NCBI GenBank assembly: GCA_905221605.1
Contig: CAJNDS010000520.1
Location: 1-64,000, forward strand
Source: Symbiodinium natans
Lineage: Eukaryota > Sar > Dinophyceae > Suessiales > Symbiodiniaceae
DNA: 64,000 nucleotides
Direction of reading: 5' to 3'
Shown here: positions 13,122 to 27,924 of the stretch, piece after piece
How positions within the stretch are numbered: position 1 is the first letter of the stretch
Layout: each line of letters opens with the position of its first letter
Position numbers and translations under genes: made by a program
The notes under the pieces: model-generated
The model's database searches: none
The model's input: the letters and a program-made list of their open reading frames with translations, nothing else
What the model was told of the DNA's origin: nothing

Positions 13122-14935
13122 CTTTTCGAGCTGAGGTGGCGGTTGGGAATCCTGGTTCGTTCCGGAACGCCCAACTCTCAATATATTCACTCATCTGAGT
13201 TCCACAATGAGTGTTGTAGCAATTTCTGGGCAGTGCGTAGTCACGCAGTACACAACGTAGTGTACCTTTCCCGCGGAGATGTGCTTCCACAAGCCCTTCC
13301 GCATGCTTCCAAGGCCACAATCCCATTTCGCGCCCTTGTTTCCGGCCTTATTTCCGGAACTTTCGTGTCCTGTTTTGGGAGTGCAATAGAAAGGACAGAG
13401 AGCGCGATGAACGAGTCACGGCCGGGTCCTTGCAACTCTTCAACCGCGGCCCTAAAGAGACAGCTATCAGCTTCGTGGGGCTCTGGCATTCTTTCACGGA
13501 CCTGTAGGTGACGCCGGCTTGCCCGGGCCCTGCGTTGCCGTTCCTCAGCAAAGGGCGGCAGCTAGCTGCCTGCCATCTACTACCTGCCTTGACAGCCGAT
13601 CCTAACCCCAAGAAATTTGTGCCGTGGTTAAAAGGTGTGAGTGCCCAGTCCGCCCTCTCAAAGCAGCGATGACTGTTTGGGTCTGTTGGCTTTTGGGGCT
13701 CAGGGCGTTAGGGACTTTCATGACAAGTAAAATTACGTTTGCTTGTGCGCTGGAGATAAGGTCTAAGGTTGTTGGCTAAAGGGTTGAGTGCGCGCGTGTG
13801 CACACTTCCACACCTGCTTGAATATGACGACCCTCCGGAGAAAAGAAAAAGAAAAACACAAACATCCCCCAACCCCAGGCGGGTCGCAGATCCTCCATCC
13901 ACCATGCCATGCCATCGGCGCCTTCCATTTCTCCGTTCTGGGGTGGCGTGGCGGACACATACCTGGCTCTCATGACCCTGCGCAGTCACATGTATACAAG
14001 CCCCGCTCCCTCGGCGAAGAGGGTTGACAAGAACCTCTCGGGAAAGACTGCTTGGAAGAGTGCTATGGAAAAATCGTGCACATATCGAATATAAGGTTTT
14101 ATGAATAAGGAACCACAGGAGCCAACACACCATGCACAGGCCAGCCCCAGCTCTCAACACCGATTCCTTCCGAAGGAAAGCTGCGCCGGTGAGCCAATGT
14201 CCGAAGATGTCCGAAGCCATGACTTGCAAGGAAGTTGCTTGCATGGGTTCTCATCGTCCAAGTTCTTGGCCTCATTGTTCCTTGTTGGGAATTCCGGCAG
14301 AACTACCACGATCAAGCACCCAAACTGAATGGCTTAAGCAGCACGGCGTGCCCTGGCAATCGCGCAAGACATGGAGGAACATGGCCTTCAAGGCAAGATA
14401 CAAAAAAGGGACTTGATCAAAACCTTGCGATGCACATATAAAGCGACCTGCCCTTCTAAGAAACCCAAAGATGTGCAAACCTAAGGCTTTGAACGCTTTG
14501 AACCCTAAACCCTAAACCCTAAACCGCACTTCCGAGGCTCATGTCTTCGAGCTTGAACTTGCGCGCTCCTGGGTGCGACTCGTCCTGGGGTCTCACGGGC
14601 GACTTCTCAAGAGAGGCTCTGCTAGCAGGACTTATAAGGGGTTTAGGGTTTAGGGGGTTTACGAAAATAGGGGTGCCTTTCTTTGGGGTTCCTTTAAATT
14701 TTTAAAGATTATGTAGCATTTTGGGTACATAAGGGGTGCACCAAATTTCGGACACCCCCCATAACTTAAAAGCCAATTAACTTGATTCAGTGGTTCTCTC
14801 CAACTGTCGACGCGGATGCCCGAAAACTTTGAACCAGCACTGAACTTTATCCAACTCACTCATTCTGTTAGTTAGGGCGTCCGATCCTATGAGGATCGGG
14901 GGCCTGTTCGCCACACACACTCACACTCAACACGC

Positions 14936-14936
<1 letters not shown>
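13122..14936. other. host DNA without recognisable genes
   Basis: I see no supported gene. A short CCCTAAA tract lies at 14502-14526 and an oppositely oriented GGGTTTAGGGTTTAGGGG tract at 14638-14659. Confidence 0.4.
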
Positions 14937-14973
<37 letters not shown>

Positions 14974-15288
14974 GCACGCACGCACGCACGCGCACGCACA
15001 CGCACGCACGCACGCACGCACCCACGCACCCACCACACGCACGCACCCACGCACGCACACGCACACACGCACACACGCACACACAACGCACGCACACGCA
15101 CACGCACGCACAGCACACGACACACACGCACGCACACGCACGCACACGCACGCACACGCAACACACGCACACACACATCAACAACCACACACACACACAC
15201 ACACGCACCAGACACCCACACACACCCGCAAACACACCGCCACACCCGCACACCCGCACACCCGCACACACACACACACACACACACT
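14937..15288. repeat. CA/CACG microsatellite, 350 bp
   Basis: Imperfect CA repeat with long CACG-rich internal parts. Open frames of the THTH/CVCV type on both strands are repeat artefacts. Confidence 0.95.
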
Positions 15289-15567
15289 TTGGCTTGGCAT
15301 GAACTGATGCAGTGGTCACGGTACCAAGAAGAAGGGAAGAAAGAAAAGGAGCATGGTTGCCTGCCTCGGGACTTCAGGGTACATGATGTCACAAGCAGTG
15401 TGGTATCCCACTCTACATGCAGGTACGTCCAGGTGATCAGCCTGGATATCCTCCCAACTCATAAGCAGCTTCATTGGCAGTGAGCTTATGAGCGGGTCAC
15501 TGCCCCCTGCAAATGGAAATGTCAGTCACAGCGATCACCATGTTCAGGCGTTTACACACACACACAC
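15285..15567 (+). repeat. segmental duplication, copy 1
   Basis: About 280 bp beginning ACTTTGGCTTGGCATGAACT and ending at GTTCAGGCGTTTACACACA. It recurs almost perfectly at 16070-16400. The second copy carries about 40 extra bases after GGTACCAA. In copy 1 the CA array lies immediately upstream, and in copy 2 a second CA array lies immediately downstream, so the pair sits between the two CA arrays. Confidence 0.93.
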
Positions 15568-16069
15568 GCCCCGAAGGGCGAAAAGGACGCGAAGAAGCAA
15601 GCAGGTGTCAGCAAGCCAGTCCTGAACAGCAACAAGAGAGGAGGCCTAGACAACAATACGGGAACGACACCAGGAGGCAACAAGAAACGCGAAATCAACA
15701 AAACAGGGGGTCAGACAGCATCATGGGAGGACAGTCACTGACATGTCTGTTTAAGGATTCCGGATACCTTGAGCGCGTGCCTACCTGGTCCTCCTACCTG
15801 CACATGCACAGACGATCTACCTGCACTCCTAGGGAAAGCACATGTTCAGCAAGCTGTCTCTACTGATCAACCCTTGACCGCGGCCCTTGACCGTGCAGTG
15901 ACCGATGATCCCGATGAAGCCCACTGTGGGCACATGTCATCCTACTGCAGATGATCCCGATGGATGAGAACAAGCGTCTGCAACGTTGTGATTCACTCAT
16001 CCGCTATCGCGGGCTCGGGCACATGCCCCTGAGATCTGGCCCCATGTCGGGAAAAACCAGAACTGGTAC

Positions 16070-16382
16070 ACACTTTGGCTTGGCATGAACTGATGCAGTG
16101 ATCACGGTACCAACATGTACCAACCACCAGACCCACAACACACTCAAGAGGAGTCAAGAAGAAGGGAAGAATGAAAAGGAGCATGGTTGCCTGCCTCGGG
16201 ACTTCAGGGTACATGATGTCACAAGCAGTGTGGTATCCCACTCTACATGCAGGTACGTCCAGGTGATCAGCCTGGATATCCTCCCAACTCATAAGCAGCT
16301 TCATTGGCAGTGAGCTTATGAGCGGGTCACTGCCCCCTGCAAATGGAAATGTCAGTCACAGCGATCACCATGTTCAGGCGTT

Positions 16383-16400
<18 letters not shown>
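16070..16400 (+). repeat. segmental duplication, copy 2
   Basis: Second copy of the 15285-15567 segment in direct orientation, with an insertion near 16113-16156. It runs directly into the long CA array. Unequal exchange between CA arrays is a likely origin. Confidence 0.93.
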
Positions 16401-17426
<1,026 letters not shown>

Positions 17427-17429
<3 letters not shown>

Positions 17430-20400
17430 CGGGCATTGCCTTCTGAGGCCCTGACTCCTTTAGAGACGTGAGGTTTTCCATAAACACTGGGTTTAGGTTT
17501 TAGGCTTGAGGGCTTAGGGTTCGGCACAATTCATGGACACTGATGTCATAAGAGCCCACCGTCTCTCCTTGCATTCCGGCAAGTACTCGGGGTCGCTCGC
17601 GCCGAACCTTTCTCCCAACGATCTTCTTGTTTTCGGGCACTTAAGGGCTTACACAAGCCCTGAACTCTCGCGTTTTGGGTTTGGGGCAGTTTGGGTTTGG
17701 GCTTGTGCCAAGTATAGCAACAGGAAAGAACAACTTGGAATACGCGCTCAAGATGTGAAGCAGACTTTCTCTAACTAGACCCATAAAAAGGGTGCCCTTC
17801 TTGTGTTAAATGGGGATTAGAAGGGGCCTAAACCCCCTAAACCCTAAAATAAGGAAATCAGGACCCACTCTGGGATTGTGGCCTCTGGGCCTGTTGGTCT
17901 CCCCTCTTGGGTCCAAGATGACGCTAAACCCTAAACCCTAAACCCTAAACCCTGGGGCGGTTCTGGGTCTTCATGAACAGTCGAAGCCCTGCACCCCAAA
18001 GCACCCCCATAATAATTCTTTCCTATACTACTAGTTGCTTAGCTTTTCTTAAGCACATGGAACTTTTTTTTTTGGGGGGGGGGCGGAGGGGGGGTGTTTC
18101 GGTAAACCTGAAACCCTGAACCCCCGAGAGCAAAAGCCACAGATTACGCCGAACCCACCGCGAACGACATGGCCTTGAGTAAACAAGGTTGACAGTGGGG
18201 GTACCCCCCGTCTGAACGAAATAGGCCCTGAGGTTCTCCCAAGATTTCGTTTAGGGTTTAGGGCTTAGGGAATTTAATGTTTAGGGAAAAGCAACCATCG
18301 CTGCATTTGAAGCCGGGGCTGCTTGATGAGTGGAGGCGGCTTCCGCTTCTTTTTGGCGGCCAAGGGCTTGGCGCCCTTTGCCTCGCTTGGGTTGGGGTTT
18401 AGGGTTTAGGGCCTTAGGGTTTAGGGAGGGTACCTTTTTCTAGCATCATCTACGCAGGAAACTGCGGGGGGGGGGGGGGGGCGTAAGGGCCATCATCATC
18501 TACGCAGGAAACTGCGGGGGGGGGGGGGGGGCGTAAGGGCCATCAGTAAGCCCTTTGATAAGAGAAGATGGGTGGCCACTTACATCCCACTCCGTACACA
18601 CCTTTGTTCCTAATGATCTACATCCCCATCATCATCTTGAGGTGCAAGCAGATACTAAGTCTTGGGTTTTCAGGGTGAGGGTAAAACCTTCGGCCTTCTT
18701 GGGGGTTAGAGCTAAGAGTTTGGGAGATCACTTCTTCGGTATGATTTGGGGTGTTTTTAGGTCCGAGAGAAAACGGCCTTCTGTGGTGCTTTGAGGGGTC
18801 GACATTGCTCGGCTGTCGCGTTTGACAGGCTTCCCGGGTGCTCCCAATCCAGAAACCTTCGAAATTGACAGCTTGGTGGCTGGGCTAAATGGCTAAGTGC
18901 TCACTTGGCATACTCAGCCCTCTTGTACCTTTGTCCCTCAAGAGCTTTGGCTTTGGGGTTTGTGGGGCGGGGCCTAGGAAAGGGTGCGACGTGAATTCAG
19001 GACTTTCTGGACTTTTGGGGGTTCGATGTGGCAGAACCACCTCGAACACGGCGTCGAAGTCGCTGACGGGAATCACAGACCTTGAGGCTTCAGGACGTGA
19101 AGGCATTAGGCTTCTCTGGGGGGTTCTGGGACGTGCCACGCTACTGCCGCTTCTCTTGATTGAATTCATGCAGCTTGTGCGCCAGCCCCACAAAATCTCA
19201 GACCAGACGCAGCCTAGATCCAAATCCTCGCCCTAAGGGCCTAAAACGCCCCGGACCGCACCTGTAACCCTCTGGAAACCTAGGTCAGGAAGCCATTCGT
19301 CGTTGTGCAGCGATGTGTCCAACGGATGTACAACCTTTCAGAGACCAGGGATTTTTAGGACGGCATCGTACATGGATTTAGATGGGGATTTTGGCGAGAC
19401 TCCTCCATTTTGTGAACTTTAGATTGACCTGCACTGAATCAGGGCGTAGGTGTTCAACCAGTTCTCCCCCGCACGCACCACAAAGCTGAGTTAGCTGAGA
19501 TAGCTGAGAAAGTTGAAACTTTTGCGAAAGCCTCCTTTTCTGCCCTCTTCTCCGCTTGGCAAGGCCTGAGCGAAGATATGGCCCGTTTCAGGTTGGCTCG
19601 ACGATTTTTGCCGCCTGGAGCTTTGATTGTTTCTCTGTGTTCAGGCCTCCTCAACACTCCCATCTCGAGCCGGCAGGAGAACGAGCACGGGGCAAAATTG
19701 AGGGAGTGCCCCTGGATTGCATCACTCAGAGAGAAGTTGCATTTGCGGGGGTGCATGGGCAGATGCCCTGCTGAAGGCACCCCTGACTTTCGCAGGTCAC
19801 GTTGGTGATTATGGCGGTTCGCTCGCCAAGCGCCAAGCATGAGTTCTTGGACGAGAGCCCAGTCACATCGTATCTGGATTTTCTAGAGAACGGCTAAGGT
19901 TCTTTGCAGGTTCTGGTGTGTCGTTGGCGTGTTGTCGTGGGGAGAGCCCTAAGGGCCACCCATGGCCACCCTCTTGCCTGCGGCGTCGTAGCTATGTCGC
20001 AGCTGACCCAGTTAGAGACCACCACCGGCACGGGGTTTCTTTCTGGTTCGCCGTTGGTCCAGGGGTTAAGTGGTCTTCAACCGTCTTCAGCACGGCATTT
20101 GAGGTTTGAAGGCCCCAGTGAGAGCTACAGATCCGCATTTTTGTCTCTTGGGGAACTCCATGGGAACACCGAGTGTTGTCCCATGTTGTCCCGATCCTCG
20201 AGACGCCGATGCTCCAGTACTCTCAGTGTGTGTTTCGGAACAAAATCGCAGTAAAGCCGCTAGCAGCTACCCTCCCCACGTACTTGTTCACCCTAGTGTT
20301 TCCCTTTTGTTTACGGCGGTGCCGGAAACCCTTGTAGCTTGGGTCGCACAAAACAAGAGGCTTTCTACCCCCCACCCCTCCCCCGGCCTTCCCCAAGTAC

Positions 20401-23400
20401 AGGCACATCTCCTAGAGGGATGGGCAAGCCGTAGCGCGCATCATGAGCACCATCTACTTACGGTGTGAGAGGTCCATAAGTTCGAAGGATTAGACATAAA
20501 TGTGGGGTCTACGCCCAGCTGATGCTCATGATGCGCGCCGGTGCTGGTCCACATGAACCCTAAACCCTAAACTCAACCCTAAACCCTAAACCCTCCCCAC
20601 TAACCGGCTCAGAAGTCTACAGATGAGATCTGATGCCGTGGCTTCTGTCGCCTGGGTCCCAAAACCCGGTGCTCCAGTCGGCTGTTGCCTTTTGGCTGCC
20701 CCCTTCATCGTCCCAAGGTTTCAGCAATCCGCGCAGAGGCCACCACCCTGCAACTGGACTCCTTGCTGCCAGGATGCCGAAACTCTTCTTAGAAGAGTGG
20801 TGGCCTAAACCCCGAATCCTAAACCCCCTTCTCTAGCACTCGTGGCTCAACGGAGGACCCCTTTGGCGTCAGCTTCTCTCTAGGTCTCTAAGGGGGGTTG
20901 AGCCAAGCCACATCAGAGTCCACACAACTTCGACCATGTACGCACCACTTCCCGAGATGCCTGTCCTTGGCATCATGCTGTGTCATACGCCTGAACTTCC
21001 TTGAGGGCATGGGGGCAGTTCCTACCCTAACTACAAAGCTCCGTATGGCAAAAGGGAACTCGCACAGGGGACCTAATTCAGGGAATCTCTGGTTGGAATG
21101 TGGTATAGGGATCATTCCAGCTTGCGCCAGAAATCGAATCCCCTGCCGCCGGGGCGATTTTTGAGTCCTCTTGAGGTGTAAGTATGGGGGGTGCTGCTTG
21201 TCACAGGTGTTTCGAATTTCTTCATTGTAGGCACTCTAAAGGGATCATGCTTGGACTTTTTGGGCTCTAATATTCCCCCAGTCATCTTGTTGCTTCGCGG
21301 CCCTGTTCCGCTACGAAGCTCTCAGCTTTGACCATATCAAAGCAAGCGCGAGAACACATGGACGAGAACATATCAGAACGTGCACGTCCCCCTCAACCGG
21401 AGAACCGCAGCATCCAAGACACGGACATGCACAAAATACACTGAACAGCTGTGAGGAGCAAGTGGATCCTGATCCTGGCTTAGGCGCATGCTCAGATGAT
21501 GGATCTTGGGACGTGCCTGGACCTGACCGATCGTAGCCTGAAGCCTCAAGCACATCAAGCCTACCACCTACCACCCCACCCCCTCTCACCCGACCTGGGC
21601 CTGGCTGTCAATGCTACTGAACACCTTGAGGGGAACAACATCTCGTGGCCTTCACAACTGTCGCCCAACTTTTCGCATTTCAACCGCTCAACCCCAAAGC
21701 CCCAACTGCAAGTGACTGAGACATGCCCTGCAGACCGAGCGACGTAAACAAACATCTGTAAGTTGAAAAGGAGGCGGAGCCCAGGACGGAAGCTCCTGCA
21801 CGAGCCCAAGTTGAACAAAGAACTCTCCGAGCCTCAGTTTCGGGTTTCGGGCCCCGGGGGGCCCTGAAGCCTGAACCCTGAACCCTAAGTCCTCAACCCT
21901 GAACCTTGAGCCTTTGCACCCCCTCTCCCCACCCGAAGCCTAAACCTCGGGGCGTCCTTGTCTGCAAGAATGCCATCCGACCGCTGTCGTCCGGTGCGAC
22001 TGGGCAGTACACACCTCAAGGGTCTCAGATTCTAGGGGGAATTTATTTAGGGTATGGGGTCTGAAGGGTCTCAGATTCTGTTTTGGAGTCAACATCTTGT
22101 TTGCGAAGCGAGAGGGATATGTTAATACAACAGCACGGCCTGGTAGGGTTGGCCGGGACTGATGGCTTTTGCAAAGCATGCCGACATGACAAGTATGCTT
22201 GGCTTGGTTCTGTTGCATTGCGGGGGGGGGGGGGGGGTGGTGGGTGAGCAGGGGTGGACGCATCCCTCCTTTTGCAGCCACCTTACCGATTGCTTTGTTG
22301 GGTTCCAAAGTCTTGCTCGTGAAGCGACAAGGACATGTCTAAAGCATGGCTTGGTTGGGTTGGCTGTGGTTGGGCTGATGTTTCATGCTCCCGGCCTGTA
22401 AAAATACGGCTTGACCTGGCCTGTGGAGGGCAGCACCACCCCCCCTCGCTTGGTTGAGTTGGGTGTGAATGGGCGGATGCTTATGGGAGTTGTGGAAATG
22501 GTTGGAATTTCGAGAATAATGGTGGGAACGGTGAGAATCCTGGGTAGTGGTGTGTGATGGTGAGGATGGCCAATGGTGGTTGCAAAGGGTCCCGGGTGGC
22601 AGAAATCTTGGTGGGAAATGGTGGGAATGATGGGAATGATGGTGCGATGTGCATGGTGTTGCATGGTGGGTGGGTCATGGTGGGGGAATAACGGCGGAGC
22701 CTGCGCAGTCTGGGGGGATTTGGGTTTAAACAGGGTTTATAGGGTTAGGCTAAAAGGCGGGTAAGTGGTCTAATGGAGGGCGGGGGTAGGGGGGGGGGGT
22801 AGGTAGGGGGTACAGGGTCTACGACTGGCGGCAATATCGGTGGGAGATGTGGGACATGATGATGTTGCATGGTGGTGGATAGTAGGATGGCGCAGTGGTG
22901 GGTAAGTGGGTATTGATGGGACTGTGGAATGGTGACGAGGGAGGAGGGAGGAGGAGAGGGAGGAGCGGGACGTCGAGGGAAGGAGGGGAGGAGAGGGACG
23001 TGGAGGGGAGGATGGGAGAGGAACGGAAGGGGAGGGTGGGAGGGGGGGGGTGAAGGGAGGAAGGAGAATAACGGGAGGACTGGGGAGCATAAGAAAAAGC
23101 CAAGTCAGCATAATAAAAAACCGTTGAGAATAACAACAGAAACGGTAGCAGCATAAGAGCTCGGAACAGCTTCTGGGGCACAGAAAGAATAAGAAAAAAA
23201 GTACAGCATAAAAACAAAAAACCAGTCCATTCTTTTCTTTGGGGTTCTTAAGCAAATAGTGGCTGAAGGGTCTCAGATTCTGTTGAGGTCTCTGGCTTTT
23301 CTGATTCTGGACTGAAGGGTTCACGCGTGGAGCGTTTTTTGGTTATTTAGGCTGCGGGAATGAATGAGGTTCAAGGGCTTGGAGGTTTGTAGGGTGGGTT

Positions 23401-24765
23401 CAGGGTTTATTAGGGTTTAGGGAATGACCGCTGCGCTCGAGTCTGCAATGGCGAATGAAACAAAACACCCGTGCTTGCTGATCGGCGCCGGCAACCGTCA
23501 ACCACTTACTTGCAAAACACATGCAGCAACAGGATGTTACAACACGCTCGCAGCCACAATCCGTGGCGCGAAGTTAAACCTTAAAAGCAAAACAGTCTCA
23601 TGCGGTGGTGGTTACGCTTGAAGTTTTAATGCTTTTCTTAAAAGTTCCTGCCAAAGGCAAAGCAACGGAAATCCTACTTCGAAATTTTCCGAAACTCCTG
23701 TAACCCTGGCTGATTCATGGGGCGGATGTTGACGGATTCCATAGCATAAAGCCGAGCTTTGCATCCCAGCCTTCCCAACCTTGGGCCATGTCCTCTTCAA
23801 AGGACCGCTTGTCCCCGTTGCCCAGCGGAGGGTAGATGGACACTGGTAAGCGGCTGATCTGACAGCAGACCTGACGTGTTTTCCCTAAACCCTAAACCCT
23901 AAACCCTTACACTTTGCACAATTCTGTACGCCCTCGGCGCTCCCCGAACCCTTTGCTCACAGCTTCGTTGACTCCAAGGCACATACTTGAAGCGAATCCA
24001 TTTGCCTTCGAAGGTAGGAAAAAGCTCCAAGCAGCGTTGTCAGTGCTGGCTAATGGCAAGTAAGGGTGCATACTAGGAAGCACGCCCAGGTGCCACTATC
24101 TCCAAAAGCCAAACTGCAAGACAGTGTTGAAGGCGAACAGACCCCTAGATATCCCCAGATGCAATAACGCTTTTGCGGCCTTTGTCTGAGGCCTCGAACT
24201 CCAAGCTCTTCCTTCGCTGCCGTGCAATACGAGTTCAGGGTCCGGTGTGTAGAGGGGAATTCCAGATGCAGGGCTCAGGACATGAGTGACAGCTCCAAGA
24301 GCCAGAGTCGTTGCAGCGCGTACTGCGCAACACGATCTTCTACACGTGTAGAAGCGTACGGCGCCTGATGCAATGAAACCCCAGGAACACAGGTAAATTG
24401 CAAGCACAGCATCAGACCTTCGCTTGGAGGACAGGTTGCCCCAAGCATCGTCAGCGCCTGTGACAGAGGTTGTTTGCAGTTCTGAGGTTCGTTGTAGTTC
24501 AGGCCGTTCGGCCTGGAGTTGAAGACTGGAAGGCAGCAGGGCTTGTTTGTGCAATAAGTTTCGAGTTTCTGATGTCTGGGGCGTTTTGCTAGAAACGGGT
24601 ATACGTTCTTTTAATGTAATCTGCATGGTCCGAAGCGACTTCATGTCCAAACTCGCTCTGACAACAACAAAGCACTATTCACATGGAGGCCTGCAAGTTA
24701 GATAGTGAGTACGAGCGCATGGTACATAAAAGGGATGCGCATGCGTCACGTCAAGGGTGCAGTAA
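17427..24765. other. gene-poor host DNA
   Basis: No supported gene. Visible items are CCCTAAA tracts at 17922-17953, 20556-20591 and 23884-23907, TTTAGGG tracts near 18250 and 18398-18425, a 50-bp tandem duplication at 18445-18544 and poly-G runs at 18076 and 22220-22236. A G-rich (GGTGGGAATG)-like stretch spans 22460-22680 and a GGAGGG-rich purine tract 22930-23070. A lone copy of the 3161-4115 minisatellite core lies near 20515. The 184-codon minus-strand frame at 24096-24650 is unrecognised. Confidence 0.45.
18445..18544 (+). repeat. 50-bp tandem duplication containing poly-G
   Basis: Two adjacent 50-bp copies with the order ATCATCTACGCAGGAAACTG, a G run, then GCGTAAGGGCC. The copies appear identical, so the duplication is recent or an assembly artefact at the poly-G run. 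Confidence 0.92.
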
Positions 24766-25566
24766 GGAGCCCATAAAAAGCGTGCCCCTATCATATAAGA
24801 GGTTGCGGTTGGGTCGGTGAGTGGCTGGTGAGTGGCATGTGAGGCACATGTGAGGGGATGTTTTGGGGCAAGAGCAAATGAGAAGCTTGTAAGGTCAAAA
24901 AAGGGCTGAGGCTTGGCTATCCTGTGTAAGCATGTTTTTGCGTCGACCCTGTCTTTGAGTAAGCTCTCGTGAGAATTCAACCCGATCCAGGGTTAGTCAG
25001 GGCCCCGTTTTTTTGTCAGTCGAACGGGCGCAGCATTCGTCACGCAAGCTCTCGTCGCTCGAACTCCAAGACCAGGCCCGCAGAAGGCTCGAAGCAGCCA
25101 GAGGCCCGTAAGTGGCTCGCGAATGGCTCTATATAGGCTTGTAAGTGGCGCGAAGGCCCATGAGGGGCCCGTAAGTTCTCAAGGGGCCTGAGCGGCACGT
25201 AAGCGGCATATAAGTGGCATGTAAGCGGCACGTAAGTGGCCGTAAGTGGCGCGTAAGTGGTAAGTGGCACGTAAGTGGCACGTAAGCAGCCCGCAAGTTG
25301 CCAAGGGTCCCCGTAGGAGGCCCGTGTTGAAGCCCGCACAAACCTGTGCAGGAGACCCATGCAGCATCTGCCAAAAAACACCAGAACTTAGAAGTCAGGC
25401 AGCCTGCTCTTAGCCTCTCCCTGAAAAACACCAAAGGTTACGTACTCTCCTTACCCACACGACCTGATCTTACATAGCCTCTCCTTGAAAAACACCTAAA
25501 CTTACATACTCTCCTTACCCAAGGGACCCGATCTTATGTGATAGGGGCACGCTTTTTATAGGCTCC
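24766..25566. mobile_element. candidate non-autonomous DNA transposon with 34-bp inverted ends
   Basis: The ends 24766-24799 and 25533-25566 are inverted copies differing at about two of 34 positions (outer GGAGCC, then ATAAAAAGCGTGCCCCTATC). The 801-bp interval has no credible gene. It contains CGTAAGTGGCA-like short repeats at about 25140-25300 and a direct duplication of CTGAAAAACACC/TACTCTCCTTACCCA at 25420-25520. I see no clear target-site duplication. It could instead be a simple inverted duplication. Confidence 0.55.
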
Positions 25567-27818
25567 GGAAGCTTCCTTTGATCACGCTCTAGCGGCTCTT
25601 GCGCCTAACAATTGAACCCTAAACCCTAAACCCTAAACCCTAAAGGTGTGAGCAACACAAGTCCACAAAGACCCGGCTTCCATCCCCACTCTCGGAGCGC
25701 AATCGAGAAGAACTTCTGCATAGAGGCGCATTGATTCAGGCTCCTGTGGTGTGCTAACATGCTGCCTTGATCGTCTCAAGCTCGGGTGAGATCGTCTCCA
25801 CCTGCGTGGAGTAGTGCTCCGTGCACATTCCTGAAATGGGAGCAAGGTGCGCCGCTTTGAAAGCAAAGGAACTTCAAGAACACAGAACTAGAATGTCCGG
25901 ACTTGTGGTATCTCATGGTGCTAGTTACCAGCTTTTCGGAGATATGGCTGCCACTTGAAATTTGGTTGTCGCACTCAGAACACCAAAAAGAGGTTGGGCT
26001 GTTTCGACATCTCAGGCCACGTCCACCCTCGCGGCTGTGTTTGCAAGTTCGCGCAGCTGGCTAGCCTTCTCTATATGAAGCCCCACAAAGCTCAAGGACA
26101 CTCAGCGGGATGCTCTGCAGGATTCTATGGATGGGCACTATATACAGGGAAACTCTGCAAGAATCTCTGTGACATTCTCGAGGGCGAGCACTGTGGGATC
26201 CACTGTGCAATTCTCTGCAGGATTCTCAGAGTGATTCTAGGGGCCGACAGTGACAGTTCGCGGGACCGCGGGGGGGGGGGGGGGGGGGGGCGAGGAGATC
26301 TGAGTCAAATCCAACAAGCTCGTGCGGTGGGGGACAAGCGGAGTGAGTCGAAGTGTGGCCCCAAGCCTCTGAATACCCGGAACGGTCCTAGACCTCAACA
26401 CCTCGAATCCAATCTGATAGCGCGAGCATCCAAGGGAAGAGACGTGGCTGCAGTGGTACCGAATCTCGGAGCTCGTCTTTCTCATAGAGCTGATGACCTC
26501 AATCATAGCCCCGAGGTGTAAGATCAAGAAACACGTGCCAAAACCTAAACCGCCTAAACCCGAACCCCCCTCGCGCCCCAGCAGGGCAACACGTGGACTA
26601 GAGGTTCTCGAAGCTCTCAGAGTCTGCCAACTGATACCAGCGCATCCGCAACTAGGCCCGGCACTGCTGTAGGAAACTTCGGACCGAACATTAGGAAACC
26701 TAAACGGTTTAGTTTTTGGGGCTTCGGAATTCGGGACAAGGAGGCCCTAGACCCAAAACCTAACCCCTAAACCCCAAAACCTAACCCCAAACCCAAACCC
26801 CCAAACCCCCAAAACCCCAAAACCCCAAACCCCAAAACCCCAAAACCCCTAAACCCCAAAACCCCTAAACCCCAAACCATCTGGTGTCAGTTTGGCGACC
26901 TGATCCCCGGGGCACATGATCGGGGCATCAACCAGGCCCTGGAGGCCATGGGACATGGTCCACTCTTGCTCCATACCTCGGGTTTAGGGTTCAGGGCTAG
27001 GGTTTAAGGTTTAGGGTTTATTTAGGGTTTAGGGCTAGGGTTTAGGGTTGCCTCGGGACTGTAAAGGGACGTGGGGGTTTAGAAGCTTTCAGGGTTTAGG
27101 GCGGACCTCGAACCCAACCATTTACACATTCGGGCTCCCCTTACGACCCTACACCCGTCTAGAATCTCCCTCTAAAAGGTGCCGCTAATTTTCGTAAACG
27201 CCTACATCGACGACAAGCAGTCGGAAGACTCTCGTACCTCAAGCCCTGCGGGTTTCGGCATTCAGGTTTGGGTCCGAAATTTGGGGTAGGGTTTGGGGTT
27301 TGGGGTTTAGGGTTATGGTATCCTCAGCCCTTTGGCCGAAGTGCTTTCGCTGCAGTCCGCCTGGCAGGTGTGGTGACGGGCGCGATGTCAAGGAATTAGA
27401 GGCTGGAGAACGTTTCCAGGTTGGGATGTTCCCCCCTATACACACAGTCAACCCTAAACCCTAAACCCTAAACCCTAAACCCTCCCAGGGGGCCTCAAGC
27501 GGCTTTTTTAGGGTTTAGGGTTTAGGGTAATAACAACATCAACATCACAATTTCTAGTACATTTCTAGGGCCTGTAGAATTAGAAGGGCTTCTGTAGGAG
27601 GTTTACGACCATCAGGGGCCCTTGCTATAGAGACCCCCAAATAGTAGGATTCCCTTCTCGTCAGGACCCCAGTCAACTACCCCCTAATTTCTGAAACCCC
27701 CATGTAGGGTTTATGGCTCAGGGTCGAGGATCTGTGGCTGGGGAGATGTGCGCTGAGGGTTGTGACTGTGAGCTGAGGTCCACGGGTCCAGAGTCGTGCG
27801 TTTAGGAACCTACCTCTT
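25567..27818. other. host DNA with telomere-like tracts
   Basis: No supported gene. CCCTAAA tracts occur at 25614-25644 and 27449-27483, with a facing TTTAGGG tract at 27507-27528. A poly-G run lies at 26271-26290. A solo half of the foldback element described at 27819 occurs at 27423-27445 (GGGATGTTCCCCCC then TATAC). Confidence 0.45.
26750..26878 (+). repeat. degenerate CCCCAAAA/CCCTAAA tract
   Basis: A run of AACCCCAAAACCCC-type units mixed with CCCTAAA and CCCCAAAC. It looks like a diverged telomere-type array in which the period drifts between 7 and 9 bases. Confidence 0.85.
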
Positions 27819-27915
27819 GGGATGTTCCCCCTCATACTAACAGTCCTTAATAGGGATTATAGTAGGGGGTACTATAATCCCTATTACGGACTGTTTGTAT
27901 AAGGGGGAACATCCC
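27819..27915. mobile_element. 97-bp foldback (MITE-like) element with possible 9-bp target duplication
   Basis: The sequence folds into a near-complete hairpin: GGGATGTTCCCCC, ATACTAACAGTCC and TAATAGGGATTATAGTA on the left pair with their complements on the right across a GGGG loop. The 9-mer AACCTACCT stands at 27807-27815 and again at 27916-27924, consistent with a target-site duplication, although three bases (CTT) separate the left copy from the hairpin. A relative lies at 29981-30096. Confidence 0.65.
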
Positions 27916-27924
27916 AACCTACCT

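Noticed and set aside
24096-24650. 184-codon minus-strand frame
   Set aside because: No domain, signal or conserved pattern recognised; kept as unsupported.
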